In this document: positions 45,638 to 55,210 of the stretch, in pieces | How the letters are laid out: every line of letters starts with the position of its first letter | Position numbering within the stretch: position 1 is the first letter of the stretch | Notes under the pieces: model-generated | Database searches by the model: none | What the model saw: only the letters and a program-made list of their open reading frames with translations | Told to the model about the DNA's origin: nothing | Assembly (NCBI RefSeq): GCF_950023065.1 | Contig: NC_088679.1 | Location: forward strand, 77,376,001 to 77,440,000 | Direction of reading: 5' to 3' | Length of the DNA: 64,000 nt | Source of the DNA: Planococcus citri | Taxonomy: Eukaryota > Arthropoda > Insecta > Hemiptera > Pseudococcidae | Translations under genes and position numbers: made by a program

Positions 45638-47830
45638 ATGTCAAACTTGAGACGTAGTGAGAGAAGTATAAGCCGTGTAGATTACAACGAGATAACTCTA
45701 CAAGGGGGAACTCATAGGCGCAGTCGAACACAAAGTGTTCCGAAACCGATTTCTGAAAAGCAAAATCAGAAAACTTTGGAAAAATCCGATATCGTATCAA
45801 ACGAAAACATGAACGACAAATACACATTCACTCCTCGTAGCACGAATATTCCCGCCCACCCTCCCGGTGAGGACGATGATATAAAACACCTACGTAATTT
45901 ATTACAAGAGTCATGGAAATATGACAATACACAAATGCAAACAATTTTTGATAATCAACGCAAATTAGCATCGCATATCGAAACAACAAAATCGGTAGCA
46001 ACTGAAGCGAGAAACATCGCTCAAACCGCAGCTGAAAGTGCGTCGACATCGGCGTCACACGCACTCGAAGCATGTAATCAAGCGCAAGACGCAGCTACAA
46101 ACGTACAATACGTACGCCAAAAATTAGATGAACTGAACGATTGGGCAGTTAATTATTCCAACAAATATACGACATTAGATGAAAGCGCTAAAAAGAAATT
46201 TATAGAAAACGACAACAGAATGCAAAGCATCGAACAAAATGTAGCTGAACAAGTACAATTAGTGAACAATTGCACTATCAACCAAATGGCACTTACAAAT
46301 ACAGTATTAAAAATTCACGATTCGCTACAAGCAAATCCACACCAACGTGCGATCACAGGCGCAGACACGCGACCAACGAAGATCGACTACACAGCTATGC
46401 GTAACGCTGGCGTGTTCTTTAACGAACAGCGACGTTATTTCCCATACGAATACATTAATGCGTTTGAAGAATACATTCTTGGATTTAATGTGACTGAATT
46501 TATGAAGGCCGCAGCCTTCCGTGCGAACATAGACACGAAAGACCAATGGGCTTTCAAAAGTATTAACTTACAAGTTCATGTATATAACGATTTACGCACG
46601 AATTTTTTAAATTTCTACTGGAATGCAAAAGCACAGCAAGATGCTGAAAACTTTTGCGATGACGCAAAATACTGCCGTTCGTTACCAGAAATCATTGGAT
46701 TTATGATACGATGGTTGGAAAATTTCAAAAATTCCACTATTAGAGATGAAAAATTCATCGTTGACATGATGAGAGATAAGACACCAAAAATGTACGCATT
46801 ATATGTCCAAAAACCGGACCTAACGATCGACGAATTTATTGAAATCTTAAGACAAATCTCGAAAAAAGAACATAATCCCAAACACAAGGAACTAAAATAT
46901 ACACCCGAAAAATTTACGACACAAAATACTAACATACCTGATTTACGCACAGCACAAAATAATCTATTGATGCAGCAACAGCAAATGCTACAACAGTTCC
47001 AATCTAGATTTACACCGGAGCAATATGCTCAATTCTACAATCAACAAATGAATCAAAGATTCAACAGACCTCAAAATCAAAATAATTGGAATCAAAATGG
47101 TCAAAGATTTCAAAGACAACAAAACAACAACCAATCAAATGGCGGCCAACGCCAACAACACAATAGATTTCAACAAGGTACACAGAGACCACCCCTACCA
47201 ATACAAGGTAGGCAACAACAACCTAATACAGATACGACAGTAGCTATCTACAAACCTCCACAAGGAGGAAATCAACAACAAACATTACCAGTGAAACAAA
47301 TGGAAATGGATGGCGTAATGCCAGACTACGGTCAAGAATACACCCCCGATTACGGGTATGATAACTACGGCAATTATGTCGATTTCAACAACACAAATTA
47401 TGACAACAATTTGGATGATAGCTACCCAGACACAGCTTCTAATTCATCGCAGAATTATTTCGATACATCGATGACCCAAACACAAGCACCTATGACATAT
47501 CCATATCCACCGGTATTTCAAGCACCCACATATTATCCCTACCCGCTAATGCAAATGCAAATGCCGACTTTCATGCCACAGGCAGATCCAAATGCGCTCG
47601 CAGCTCAACAAGCAGCACTACAAGCACTAAATGAACAACAAGCTGCGCAGCAGCAATCATCGAATGTAAATCAAGGTACACTCACAGCGCCGGTAAACGC
47701 GCTAAACCAAACGAATGCGCAAACACAAGCGCAAATTACGATTTTACCTCCTCCGAAGAAGGAGACTGAAGAGGAGAAGAAGAAACGTTTAGAAAAAGAA
47801 AAAGCTGACAAACTTACGGGAAACAAGTAG
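45638..47830 (+). CDS. gag: Gag polyprotein
   Basis: The first in-frame ATG is at 45638 (MSNLRRSERSISRV), giving 730 residues. An N-terminal basic/serine segment is followed by a likely coiled coil (about residues 85-225, Ala/Gln/Asn-rich). A capsid-like helical region around residues 245-420 contains FEEYILGFNVTEFMKAAAF and IIGFMIRWLENF. A long Gln/Asn-rich tract (RFQRQQNNNQSNGGQ type) and a Pro/Tyr-rich stretch follow, then a Lys/Glu-rich end. There is no CCHC zinc knuckle; RNA binding may instead rest on the Arg/Gln/Asn-rich tract. Gag should assemble the particle. The ORF ends TAG two codons after the slippery heptamer that leads into pol. Confidence 0.85.
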   Translation: MSNLRRSERSISRVDYNEITLQGGTHRRSRTQSVPKPISEKQNQKTLEKSDIVSNENMNDKYTFTPRSTNIPAHPPGEDDDIKHLRNLLQESWKYDNTQMQTIFDNQRKLASHIETTKSVATEARNIAQTAAESASTSASHALEACNQAQDAATNVQYVRQKLDELNDWAVNYSNKYTTLDESAKKKFIENDNRMQSIEQNVAEQVQLVNNCTINQMALTNTVLKIHDSLQANPHQRAITGADTRPTKIDYTAMRNAGVFFNEQRRYFPYEYINAFEEYILGFNVTEFMKAAAFRANIDTKDQWAFKSINLQVHVYNDLRTNFLNFYWNAKAQQDAENFCDDAKYCRSLPEIIGFMIRWLENFKNSTIRDEKFIVDMMRDKTPKMYALYVQKPDLTIDEFIEILRQISKKEHNPKHKELKYTPEKFTTQNTNIPDLRTAQNNLLMQQQQMLQQFQSRFTPEQYAQFYNQQMNQRFNRPQNQNNWNQNGQRFQRQQNNNQSNGGQRQQHNRFQQGTQRPPLPIQGRQQQPNTDTTVAIYKPPQGGNQQQTLPVKQMEMDGVMPDYGQEYTPDYGYDNYGNYVDFNNTNYDNNLDDSYPDTASNSSQNYFDTSMTQTQAPMTYPYPPVFQAPTYYPYPLMQMQMPTFMPQADPNALAAQQAALQALNEQQAAQQQSSNVNQGTLTAPVNALNQTNAQTQAQITILPPPKKETEEEKKKRLEKEKADKLTGNK

Positions 47831-47874
47831 AGCTAGGCGACGTGGAGGCTTCGTCTAGCAAAATGCTTCCTCCA
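47818..47874 (+). promoter_or_regulatory. programmed -1 ribosomal frameshift signal with H-type pseudoknot
   Basis: GGGAAAC (47818-47824) lies in the correct register of gag (ac|g gga aac) and is a classic -1 heptamer. After a 7-nt spacer, GCTA...GACG (47832-47842, with a GGC bulge) can pair with CGTCTAGC (47852-47859). The loop TGGAGG (47843-47848) can pair with CCTCCA (47869-47874), forming an H-type pseudoknot; the zero-length first loop would be relaxed if the T-A pair stays open. The -1 frame is open from 47809, and the gag stop comes two codons after the heptamer. Confidence 0.8.
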
Positions 47875-50800
47875 CCGATTATGCAAAAAAATGCATTCAC
47901 AGAAGACTATATATGGATAGGCGACGGCATCGTACACTTTATAAGACGAGGAACGGTACGCAGAGCCGAACAACTACCAGAATATATAAGGGACCAGATC
48001 GACATTAGAACATTACTAAAACTAGTTTGCAAAACCAACTTTCCAAAAAATGCCAAATACATATTGTCCCCAGGACAAATTGAATTTAATCACTTTAATG
48101 CGCCTACTGAAATGGTAAAAGACAAATTACGTTTAATCGTAAACGCACTGCTAGAAAAAGGAGCGGAACGAATAATACTACTAATGCCAATAGCAAAACC
48201 ACCGAAGAAAGGTGAACAAGGCACGAGCCTACATCGATACAAAGAGTATCGCAAGATGTTCCAAGAAATAGCAGACGACCACCCTAGAGTGACATTTCAT
48301 AAGCAAATAGCTTACGAATTTTTACGCACTGAAACAGTCGAAAGTAACAAAAAAGGATGGTTCATTCAACCCGAAGAATCACCAAAAAATGAGGTTATGC
48401 CGATTGAGGCTACTTTTCACTATTGTCAAGCATACGACAGGTATTATCCTGACATGGCGATGTACCCCATAGTAATGGACTTATTATGCAAAATATTGCT
48501 AGATGTAGACGATTCAGGCGAAGAAATGCCCAAAACAGGTAGTCTATTGAAAGAACCAATAAGCTACGTACGAGAAAATAAATTCAGCGAATGCTGTACA
48601 CAAAAAACTCAAGACAAAATACAATTTAATCGCAACATGATGAAAACTTTGGTAGCTGTTTTAGCCCAAAAAGTAGACATAGATCCAGCTACTGGAGAAT
48701 ACATGCGAAGAGAATTTCGATCACAAGAAAACGGAAAAGCCGAATTCGTAAGAATAACTTACGATCCACCTACAAAAAGTGCACAGCTTTCAAAACCCTA
48801 CAACGCAGAAACGGCAATGAAGCCGAAATCAAAGAAACATATCTTAGAAGAACAAAAACAAATCGAAGGTGAAGATAAAACCGACATAGAAAATGAGATA
48901 AAAACATTTGAGGTAAAATCCTTGAACATGAATGGTACTATACCACCGGACAAAATTTTACACTATGACTATTACGAATATGATTCGATACTTGGAATGA
49001 AAAAAATTAAAATAGACAACCTCGGAAATCGAGAAATTTACGAAGACAAAGCATCACAAATGAGACCAAATGATCGTCTAAACGAGGCAATATTAATGAT
49101 GCCTGACATAATGGACTTAAATGATGTACAACTATCATTTGTAGACAATTTAAAAGACGATCCATGGATCAAAATATCCAAATACGATCCAGACGAGGAT
49201 GAAGAACATCCAAATCAAATCAAAAAGATTGAATTGACATTAGAGCAAAAAGCTTTAGACATTTTAGAATTTATGAAAACAAATGAGAGTGAAGCTCGTC
49301 ACGAAACAAATTTACAACGACCAACAATAAACACAGAAGATTACTACTGCGCAATCCCCATATTTATAGACAATGTACCTATACCAGCTCAGCTGGACAC
49401 GGGGGCATTGCCCAATGCAATGACAAAACCGGTAGTAGATTACCTAACAAGAGAGCATCCTCAATGGATCAAATACATAAAACTGGACCACCCAGTAAAC
49501 TTAAAATTAGCTGATAATAAAATCATACGAGCAATGACACATATTGTAGAGGTATGTGTACGCATAGGCAACCACATGCTAACAATGCCATTTTTTATAC
49601 TAGACACTGACGGATACAGCGTCATAATTGGTAGACTATCACTAAGATACTTAGGTATAAAAATTGACTGTGAAAATGGTCAAGAACGAGCTATCTGCAA
49701 CCCAAAGAATGGTATACCGTTCACAATACCCTTCCTCACAGAAGATGAACGTTTTGAACTAACACCTAGATTTGGTTATGGTAGCTTACCATTGAAAAAC
49801 ATGATGGTATGTCCACAAAATGTACATAGTACAGTACGAATGATAAAAAATCATACACAGTACCTAGATGAAGACTGGGCTCACGAACAAGAAAAAGCCA
49901 GAGAGCTTTACAAGAAAAATATGAAAATAGACTTAAACAATCTCGTAGTTAAGGGATGGATTACTCTTGAAGAAGCAAACAATGCTTGGAAGGAACTAGA
50001 AGAATATTGTGACATTTTCAGCTTTAATGCTGGTAAATACAAGGGCGAACAAGTCCGATTCAAATTTATAAATGACATGAAAGAACCTGACTTGAAAAAA
50101 TGGAGAGGAGAAAAATTCCGACCCTCACAAAAGATAATTGAATCTTTACGACGAGCAATATCAAAAATGCTGAAATTAGGCATAATTAGACCTTCAAGGT
50201 CAAACTACATAAACACCACAGCTCCAGTAATTAAAAAATCTGGAGATATACGTTTATGCTTAGACGCTGACGAATTAAACGCAGTTTTACAGAAAGTACT
50301 CACTGAACCAAGTCCGATAGAATGGATAATTTACGAGAACACAAGTGACAAATATTTTTGTACTCTTGACTTTACGTCAGGATTTTGGCAACTTGTTCTA
50401 CATGAAGCTTCACGAAAATTCACAGCGTTCCAAGTATGCGGACAAGTATATGAGTTCTGTAGACTCCCTTACGGTTTGAAAATCTCAAGTGGAGAATTCG
50501 TCCACATGATGAACCAAGTTATTCCTGACCAGAAAGGAATCACAAAATTCGTCGATGACGTGAAGGTATCTGGAGCTACATTCCAAGAAACACTAAAAAG
50601 ACTAATACACGTATTCGAACGTATTCGTGAAAATGGATTAAAATTAAATCCTACAAAAACACAATTTTTTCGCGAATATGCGGAACACTTAGGATTTGTA
50701 ATATCCAAAGACGAAATTTCCAAACAAAAGGATAAAGTTACCAAATTTATGGAATTTGTGGATAAACATACAAACAAAAAAGGTAAATTTAATATCACGA

Positions 50801-53800
50801 CAGTAAAACAATTACTACAACTAATTGGACTGACAGGTCTTTACAGGAATTTTATTCCTAATTACATGCAATTATTACGACCAATTTATAACTTGACTGT
50901 AGGTAAAAGTGCTAAAGATGGCAAAATACTGTGGGGCCCAGCCCAAGAAGAAGCTTTTGAAAAGCTGAAGACAGAATTCTGTGCAGATTTTACACTTAAG
51001 CCACCACCTCCTGACGTCGAGTTATACCTTGATACATACGTAAGTGAAGATGCTATGAACGCAGTTCTATTTTACATCACTAATAAAGACAAAGAAGACG
51101 AACAAAAGCACATATGCTTATTTGTATCGATCGCATTCGAAGCTCACCAAAAGAATTTTACACCTTTTGATAAGGATATGATGGCGCTAGTCCAAGTACT
51201 TAAACGCCTACAAATGTGGGTATTCGGACGTGTAATTCACGTAAAGAAAAACCTATTAGCCACAATAAATAAATACAGAGACATGATGCAAACGCATCGC
51301 AAAGCAGCATATTGGATTACAATGCTCAACTGCTTTGACCTACAATTTTCAATGACTAAATCAAATAGGATGCTTTATATGATGAAAGCACCTGAACTCG
51401 AAATAAAAAATTTCGAAACGATGATTTCTACTTTTGACTTAAAATTTTTGGACGAAAATGTCCCAAGACTTTTTGACAAAATGTCAAACATATCAAAATA
51501 TCAACAAACTGATGAAAATTGCATTGCAATGATGAAAATAATGAAGGAATATATACCTGTGAAAAACAAAAAAGAATTAGACAAAAAGAAACGGTTACTA
51601 AACCGATACAAAATTGTAAATCAATGCAATACGAATATCGGAGTACGTACTGAATCCGACACAGACGAAGAGATTCAAGACACTGTAAAGAAAAAGGAAA
51701 TTCTTATGAAAAGACTTGATGACGATACATACGTTCCCTACTTGCCAACCGAACTTTTTTATGACACAGTCGATTTTCTACATACTGCCTATGGCCACAC
51801 TAGTGCAAATAAATTAGACGCAGCATTTCGTCGCATTTATTACCATCCAAAATCACTCAATTACATTCGAGAAATCATTAATGCATGTATAATATGCAAA
51901 CTCAATAAAAATTACGCTCAGCCAAAAGTGCTTGAATTCGGCAAAATAGAAGCCTACTCAATGGGAGAGGTACTCTCTGTAGACATTTATGGACCAGTTC
52001 CAGCTATACAAGGGGCACCTAGATACCTACTAGTAGCCAAAGACATTTTCACGGGTAGAAATTGGCTAAGATCGATGCCAGAAATCAAAAAAGAAAACGT
52101 TTGTCGAGAGATGAAAACAATCCTAGAATGGATAGACAAAAAGGGTATTAAACCTAAGAAAGTAATCTCAGACAATGGGAAACAATTTATCAATGACGAC
52201 TGGTACAACCTGCTGGAAGACAGGAATATAAAAGTGGCACACACGAATGCCTACAATCCACAATCGTCGTCGGTTGAACGAACGATGCGGATTATTGGAG
52301 ACAAACTCCGGACTAAAATCAATAAATTACACGATCCCTTTACAACGCACATATGGTGGCATACATACGTTCAAGAAATTGAAGACAAAATTAATAACAC
52401 ACCAGGTCCTTTTGGATTTAAACCCAATGAGGCCTGGGGCATCCAAGACTGTATTACAGACAAAATGCCACACAAAGGGGCCAAGTACGATTTTAAACAT
52501 AAACTGATAAAGTTGTTACATAAATTAGCAAAGATTAAACTACCTTCGATGACAATCGAACAAAATCACAAAACAACATTAATCCCTGAAAAGGATGTAT
52601 ACTCGGATCCTGACGGCTATGCGAGAGTGACAGCTGATGGAGCCTGCTCCAAAAATGGAGACGAAGACGCCGTAGCAGGCATTGGAATTTGTTTTTCAAC
52701 TGACAGTACAAAAAATATTTCACAGAAATTGGAATTTGACGGTGAATTTAGTCTATCTAATAACTATGCCGAACTAAAGGCGATTATAGTCGCACTAGAG
52801 ACAATGTTAAAGAACAACTTTAAGAAAGTAAAATGCTTTTCGGACTCCAATTATGCGATCAAAGCATTAAACTATACTGTCACAAGATGGCAACAAAACA
52901 ACTGGCTTAATTCTCGTAAGAAGCCAGTACACCACAAAATTTTATTTGAACGAATTCTGGAATTAGTGAAAAAATTCACAAGTGTACAGTTTATACACGT
53001 CTATGCTCGTAAAATCGAATACACAAACGTAATCGCAGATCAATTGGCGAAAAAAGCAGTCTACACGACTGAACACATGAAGTCCAAAGTGGAATCAATG
53101 ACTCCTTCTCAAATAATTGAGAATTACATACGCGAAAGGCGTAGACTACAACGTATTGAAGAAGAATACAAATACAATAAGGAGCATCCTGATCCTACTA
53201 TCTTGAAAAAAGGAGACATGGTTCTACTCACGAACCATAAACAATCCAGTAAGGACAAGTGTACTGGAGAAAAATTTTACCCTAAAAAAGTGGGTCCCTA
53301 CCTAGTAATAAAACGTACAGGAATAAATTCCTATTTACTAGAGCCCACAGACGACTCAAACATCAATCGTGTAGCCAACATAAGGCAACTCACTCTTTTC
53401 CTAACTCAAAAGGAGATCGACAGAATGGAAAAAGACGATAAGTTACATTCATACATTGATCAACGAAAAATGATTGACAAAATCAAAGACTTCCTAAACA
53501 AACATAAACATGATGATCAAAAATCATCAACAACTGACTCGGAAGAGGACATGCTTGAAAGAATTCAAGGTATACCATTAGCAACTGATGCGGAAAAGAA
53601 AATTTTCCACGAAGGATCAAAAATGGTCATAAAAAAACTTATTGACGTTGCTAGAGAGCAAAGACTTCAATTACGTAATAAAAAGAAATTAGAAGCGCAG
53701 CTTCAGCCCAAACAAACACAAAATGAGAAAAAAGAAAGTACTCAGGACAAAAATTCGACAGACGAATCAACTGGGGCACAAAAAGCTCGAAAGCTACGCA

Positions 53801-54789
53801 AAAAATTATACAAAAAGCGTAAACAAGAAAAATCAGACAATGAAGCTAAAAAAGCTGAAATTAAAAAGAAAAAGCGAGTAAAAATTGCAGCGAACTTTAC
53901 GAATCAGCCACCTAAAACTGACGACAAATTAAAAAACAAAGAGGTAAAAAACTCTACCAAAAAGGAAATAAAATTACCCACAACTACTCAAAATCCAGGG
54001 ACACAAAACCCCCAACCATCCACAAGTGGAATCAAATTACGTCGATCAGAACGCATGCCCGCTTACAGGCAAAGAATGGGCCCTACAAAGCCTAAAAAAC
54101 TTAAGAAAACACTAAACGTCATAGACGTAGATGCTATCGACGTAGTTGATTACACTGATGGAGAATACATCAACTATTTTGCACCGGATCCTTGTGAGCT
54201 AATCAAAGATGAAACGGAAATGTCATCTGACGAATATGAGCTTGACGATAGCAGCGACGACGGTCAATCGATCATAATGTCGCTAACAGACGACGATGAC
54301 GTAGATCAGTTAAAAACTGAACAAGAAAAAGTATACGACGCATCGTCAGACAGTAGCTCTGAATCAGACTCAAAAGACAAGACCAAAAAACACAGCAAAA
54401 ATGCGGAGCTGAAGAAAATTTCAATCCTAAAACGTCCTTCACAACAGGAAATAGAAAACATGATCAAAAGAGATCTCGACTTTGAACCCACAGAGGTTTA
54501 CGATAAGGCTAATGAAGCTGAAAAACACAAAATCAAACAAAAATTCATTGAAAATTACTCAAACTCATCAAAAAAGATGAGACCAAAATTAAACATATGC
54601 GTAAGCAAAATCGTAGGTGACGCTTCAGTAAAAAAATACTTAAGAGATCAAGCACAACTTGAAAGACTAAAGAACAAAGAAAACTACGAAAAACTACGCC
54701 AAGACATGGCGGAAAGACGAGAAAAACGAATGATACTGGAAAAAGCTAAGAAAAAGCTTAATGACCTACGAAAAAATGACGCTACGTAA
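47824..54789 (+). CDS. pol: Pol polyprotein with RNase H nested in integrase
   Basis: Expressed by -1 frameshifting as Gag-Pol; no ATG is needed. Numbering from 47842 as residue 1. 20-220: SGNH-hydrolase-like fold (GDG 27-29, G78..EFN83, ILLMP to 115), lacking the Ser nucleophile. 220-490: unrecognised. 500-605: retropepsin, LDTGA with Asp519, IIGR at 595-598. About 690-1000: reverse transcriptase with LDFTSG (Asp843) and FVDD (903-906; Phe instead of the usual Tyr). 1035-1200: RNase H fold with its catalytic acids replaced (TYVS at 1065-1068). 1314-1352: integrase HHCC finger. 1370-1500: DDE core (Asp1381, Asp1444, Glu1479). 1590-1745: second RNase H with Asp1599, Glu1644, Asp1668, Asp1733. 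About 1755-1850: integrase helix and GPY module (1818-1820). 1850-2315: Lys/Glu/Ser-rich tail with an LRRSER block. All reading is open, so the element may be active. Confidence 0.92.
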   Translation, partial: QVELGDVEASSSKMLPPPIMQKNAFTEDYIWIGDGIVHFIRRGTVRRAEQLPEYIRDQIDIRTLLKLVCKTNFPKNAKYILSPGQIEFNHFNAPTEMVKDKLRLIVNALLEKGAERIILLMPIAKPPKKGEQGTSLHRYKEYRKMFQEIADDHPRVTFHKQIAYEFLRTETVESNKKGWFIQPEESPKNEVMPIEATFHYCQAYDRYYPDMAMYPIVMDLLCKILLDVDDSGEEMPKTGSLLKEPISYVRENKFSECCTQKTQDKIQFNRNMMKTLVAVLAQKVDIDPATGEYMRREFRSQENGKAEFVRITYDPPTKSAQLSKPYNAETAMKPKSKKHILEEQKQIEGEDKTDIENEIKTFEVKSLNMNGTIPPDKILHYDYYEYDSILGMKKIKIDNLGNREIYEDKASQMRPNDRLNEAILMMPDIMDLNDVQLSFVDNLKDDPWIKISKYDPDEDEEHPNQIKKIELTLEQKALDILEFMKTNESEARHETNLQRPTINTEDYYCAIPIFIDNVPIPAQLDTGALPNAMTKPVVDYLTREHPQWIKYIKLDHPVNLKLADNKIIRAMTHIVEVCVRIGNHMLTMPFFILDTDGYSVIIGRLSLRYLGIKIDCENGQERAICNPKNGIPFTIPFLTEDERFELTPRFGYGSLPLKNMMVCPQNVHSTVRMIKNHTQYLDEDWAHEQEKARELYKKNMKIDLNNLVVKGWITLEEANNAWKELEEYCDIFSFNAGKYKGEQVRFKFINDMKEPDLKKWRGEKFRPSQKIIESLRRAISKMLKLGIIRPSRSNYINTTAPVIKKSGDIRLCLDADELNAVLQKVLTEPSPIEWIIYENTSDKYFCTLDFTSGFWQLVLHEASRKFTAFQVCGQVYEFCRLPYGLKISSGEFVHMMNQVIPDQKGITKFVDDVKVSGATFQETLKRLIHVFERIRENGLKLNPTKTQFFREYAEHLGFVISKDEISKQKDKVTKFMEFVDKHTNKKGKFNITTVKQLLQLIGLTGLYRNFIPNYMQLLRPIYNLTVGKSAKDGKILWGPAQEEAFEKLKTEFCADFTLKPPPPDVELYLDTYVSEDAMNAVLFYITNKDKEDEQKHICLFVSIAFEAHQKNFTPFDKDMMALVQVLKRLQMWVFGRVIHVKKNLLATINKYRDMMQTHRKAAYWITMLNCFDLQFSMTKSNRMLYMMKAPELEIKNFETMISTFDLKFLDENVPRLFDKMSNISKYQQTDENCIAMMKIMKEYIPVKNKKELDKKKRLLNRYKIVNQCNTNIGVRTESDTDEEIQDTVKKKEILMKRLDDDTYVPYLPTELFYDTVDFLHTAYGHTSANKLDAAFRRIYYHPKSLNYIREIINACIICKLNKNYAQPKVLEFGKIEAYSMGEVLSVDIYGPVPAIQGAPRYLLVAKDIFTGRNWLRSMPEIKKENVCREMKTILEWIDKKGIKPKKVISDNGKQFINDDWYNLLEDRNIKVAHTNAYNPQSSSVERTMRIIGDKLRTKINKLHDPFTTHIWWHTYVQEIEDKINNTPGPFGFKPNEAWGIQDCITDKMPHKGAKYDFKHKLIKLLHKLAKIKLPSMTIEQNHKTTLIPEKDVYSDPDGYARVTADGACSKNGDEDAVAGIGICFSTDSTKNISQKLEFDGEFSLSNNYAELKAIIVALETMLKNNFKKVKCFSDSNYAIKALNYTVTRWQQNNWLNSRKKPVHHKILFERILELVKKFTSVQFIHVYARKIEYTNVIADQLAKKAVYTTEHMKSKVESMTPSQIIENYIRERRRLQRIEEEYKYNKEHPDPTILKKGDMVLLTNHKQSSKDKCTGEKFYPKKVGPYLVIKRTGINSYLLEPTDDSNINRVANIRQLTLFLTQKEIDRMEKDDKLHSYIDQRKMIDKIKDFLNKHKHDDQKSSTTDSEEDMLERIQGIPLATDAEKKIFHEGSKMVIKKLIDVAREQRLQLRNKKKLEAQLQPKQTQNEKKESTQDKNSTDESTGAQKARKLRKKLYKKRKQEKSDNEAKKAEIKKKKRVKIAANFTNQPPKTDDKLKNKEVKNSTKKEIKLPTTTQNPGTQNPQPSTSGIKLRRSERMPAYRQRMGPTKPKKLKKTLNVIDVDAIDVVDYTDGEYINYFAPDPCELIKDETEMSSDEYELDDSSDDGQSIIMSLTDDDDVDQLKTEQEKVYDASSDSSSESDSKDKTKKHSKNAELKKISILKRPSQQEIENMIKRDLDFEPTEVYDKANEAEKHKIKQKFIENYSNSSKKMRPKLNICVSKIVGDASVKKYLRDQAQLERLKNKENYEKLRQDMAERREKRMILEKAKKKLNDLRKNDAT

Positions 54790-55210
54790 ATAGCTTCGGA
54801 AAAATCGCGAAATTTCGACCAAATAGGTAACATACCTACCTAACAAAAATATGCATAAAAAATTTTCTAGACAATTTTCATGTAATCACAACTACCGCAT
54901 TTGACCACCGCAGTTGGAATTTTTCAATTCGAATTAAAATTCGCAAAGTAAATTTTTCCCGTGAAAATGAGGTAAATTCCCTCAGAGGGAAAAAGAGAAA
55001 AATATTTTTAATCAAATATTCGACGAACGGAAAGTATTTCGATTTCGACATGCATTTTTGATATTATTTCAAAGACGTAAAAATTGTGACAGAGTGCAAA
55101 TAGACAAGTGCGATCACGAAAGATTCGAACGTGTTATAAAGTGACCTCAGGGAAAAGCTGATTTATTCGACGTGTTATCTGACGAAAAATTACGTGCAAC
55201 GTACGATACG
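54790..55210 (+). other. spacer between pol and the first small ORF
   Basis: AT-rich and non-coding as far as can be seen. GTGACCTCAG at about 55141-55150 could serve as a splice acceptor for the following ORF. Confidence 0.4.

Noticed and set aside
47809..47842. Pol starting independently at the GTG at 47842 or by +1 shifting
   Set aside because: The in-register GGGAAAC with pseudoknot explains -1 expression better; GTG initiation would be unusual.
53470..54786. Chromodomain at the end of Pol
   Set aside because: The tail after the GPY module is long, charged and low-complexity; no chromodomain aromatic pattern was seen.
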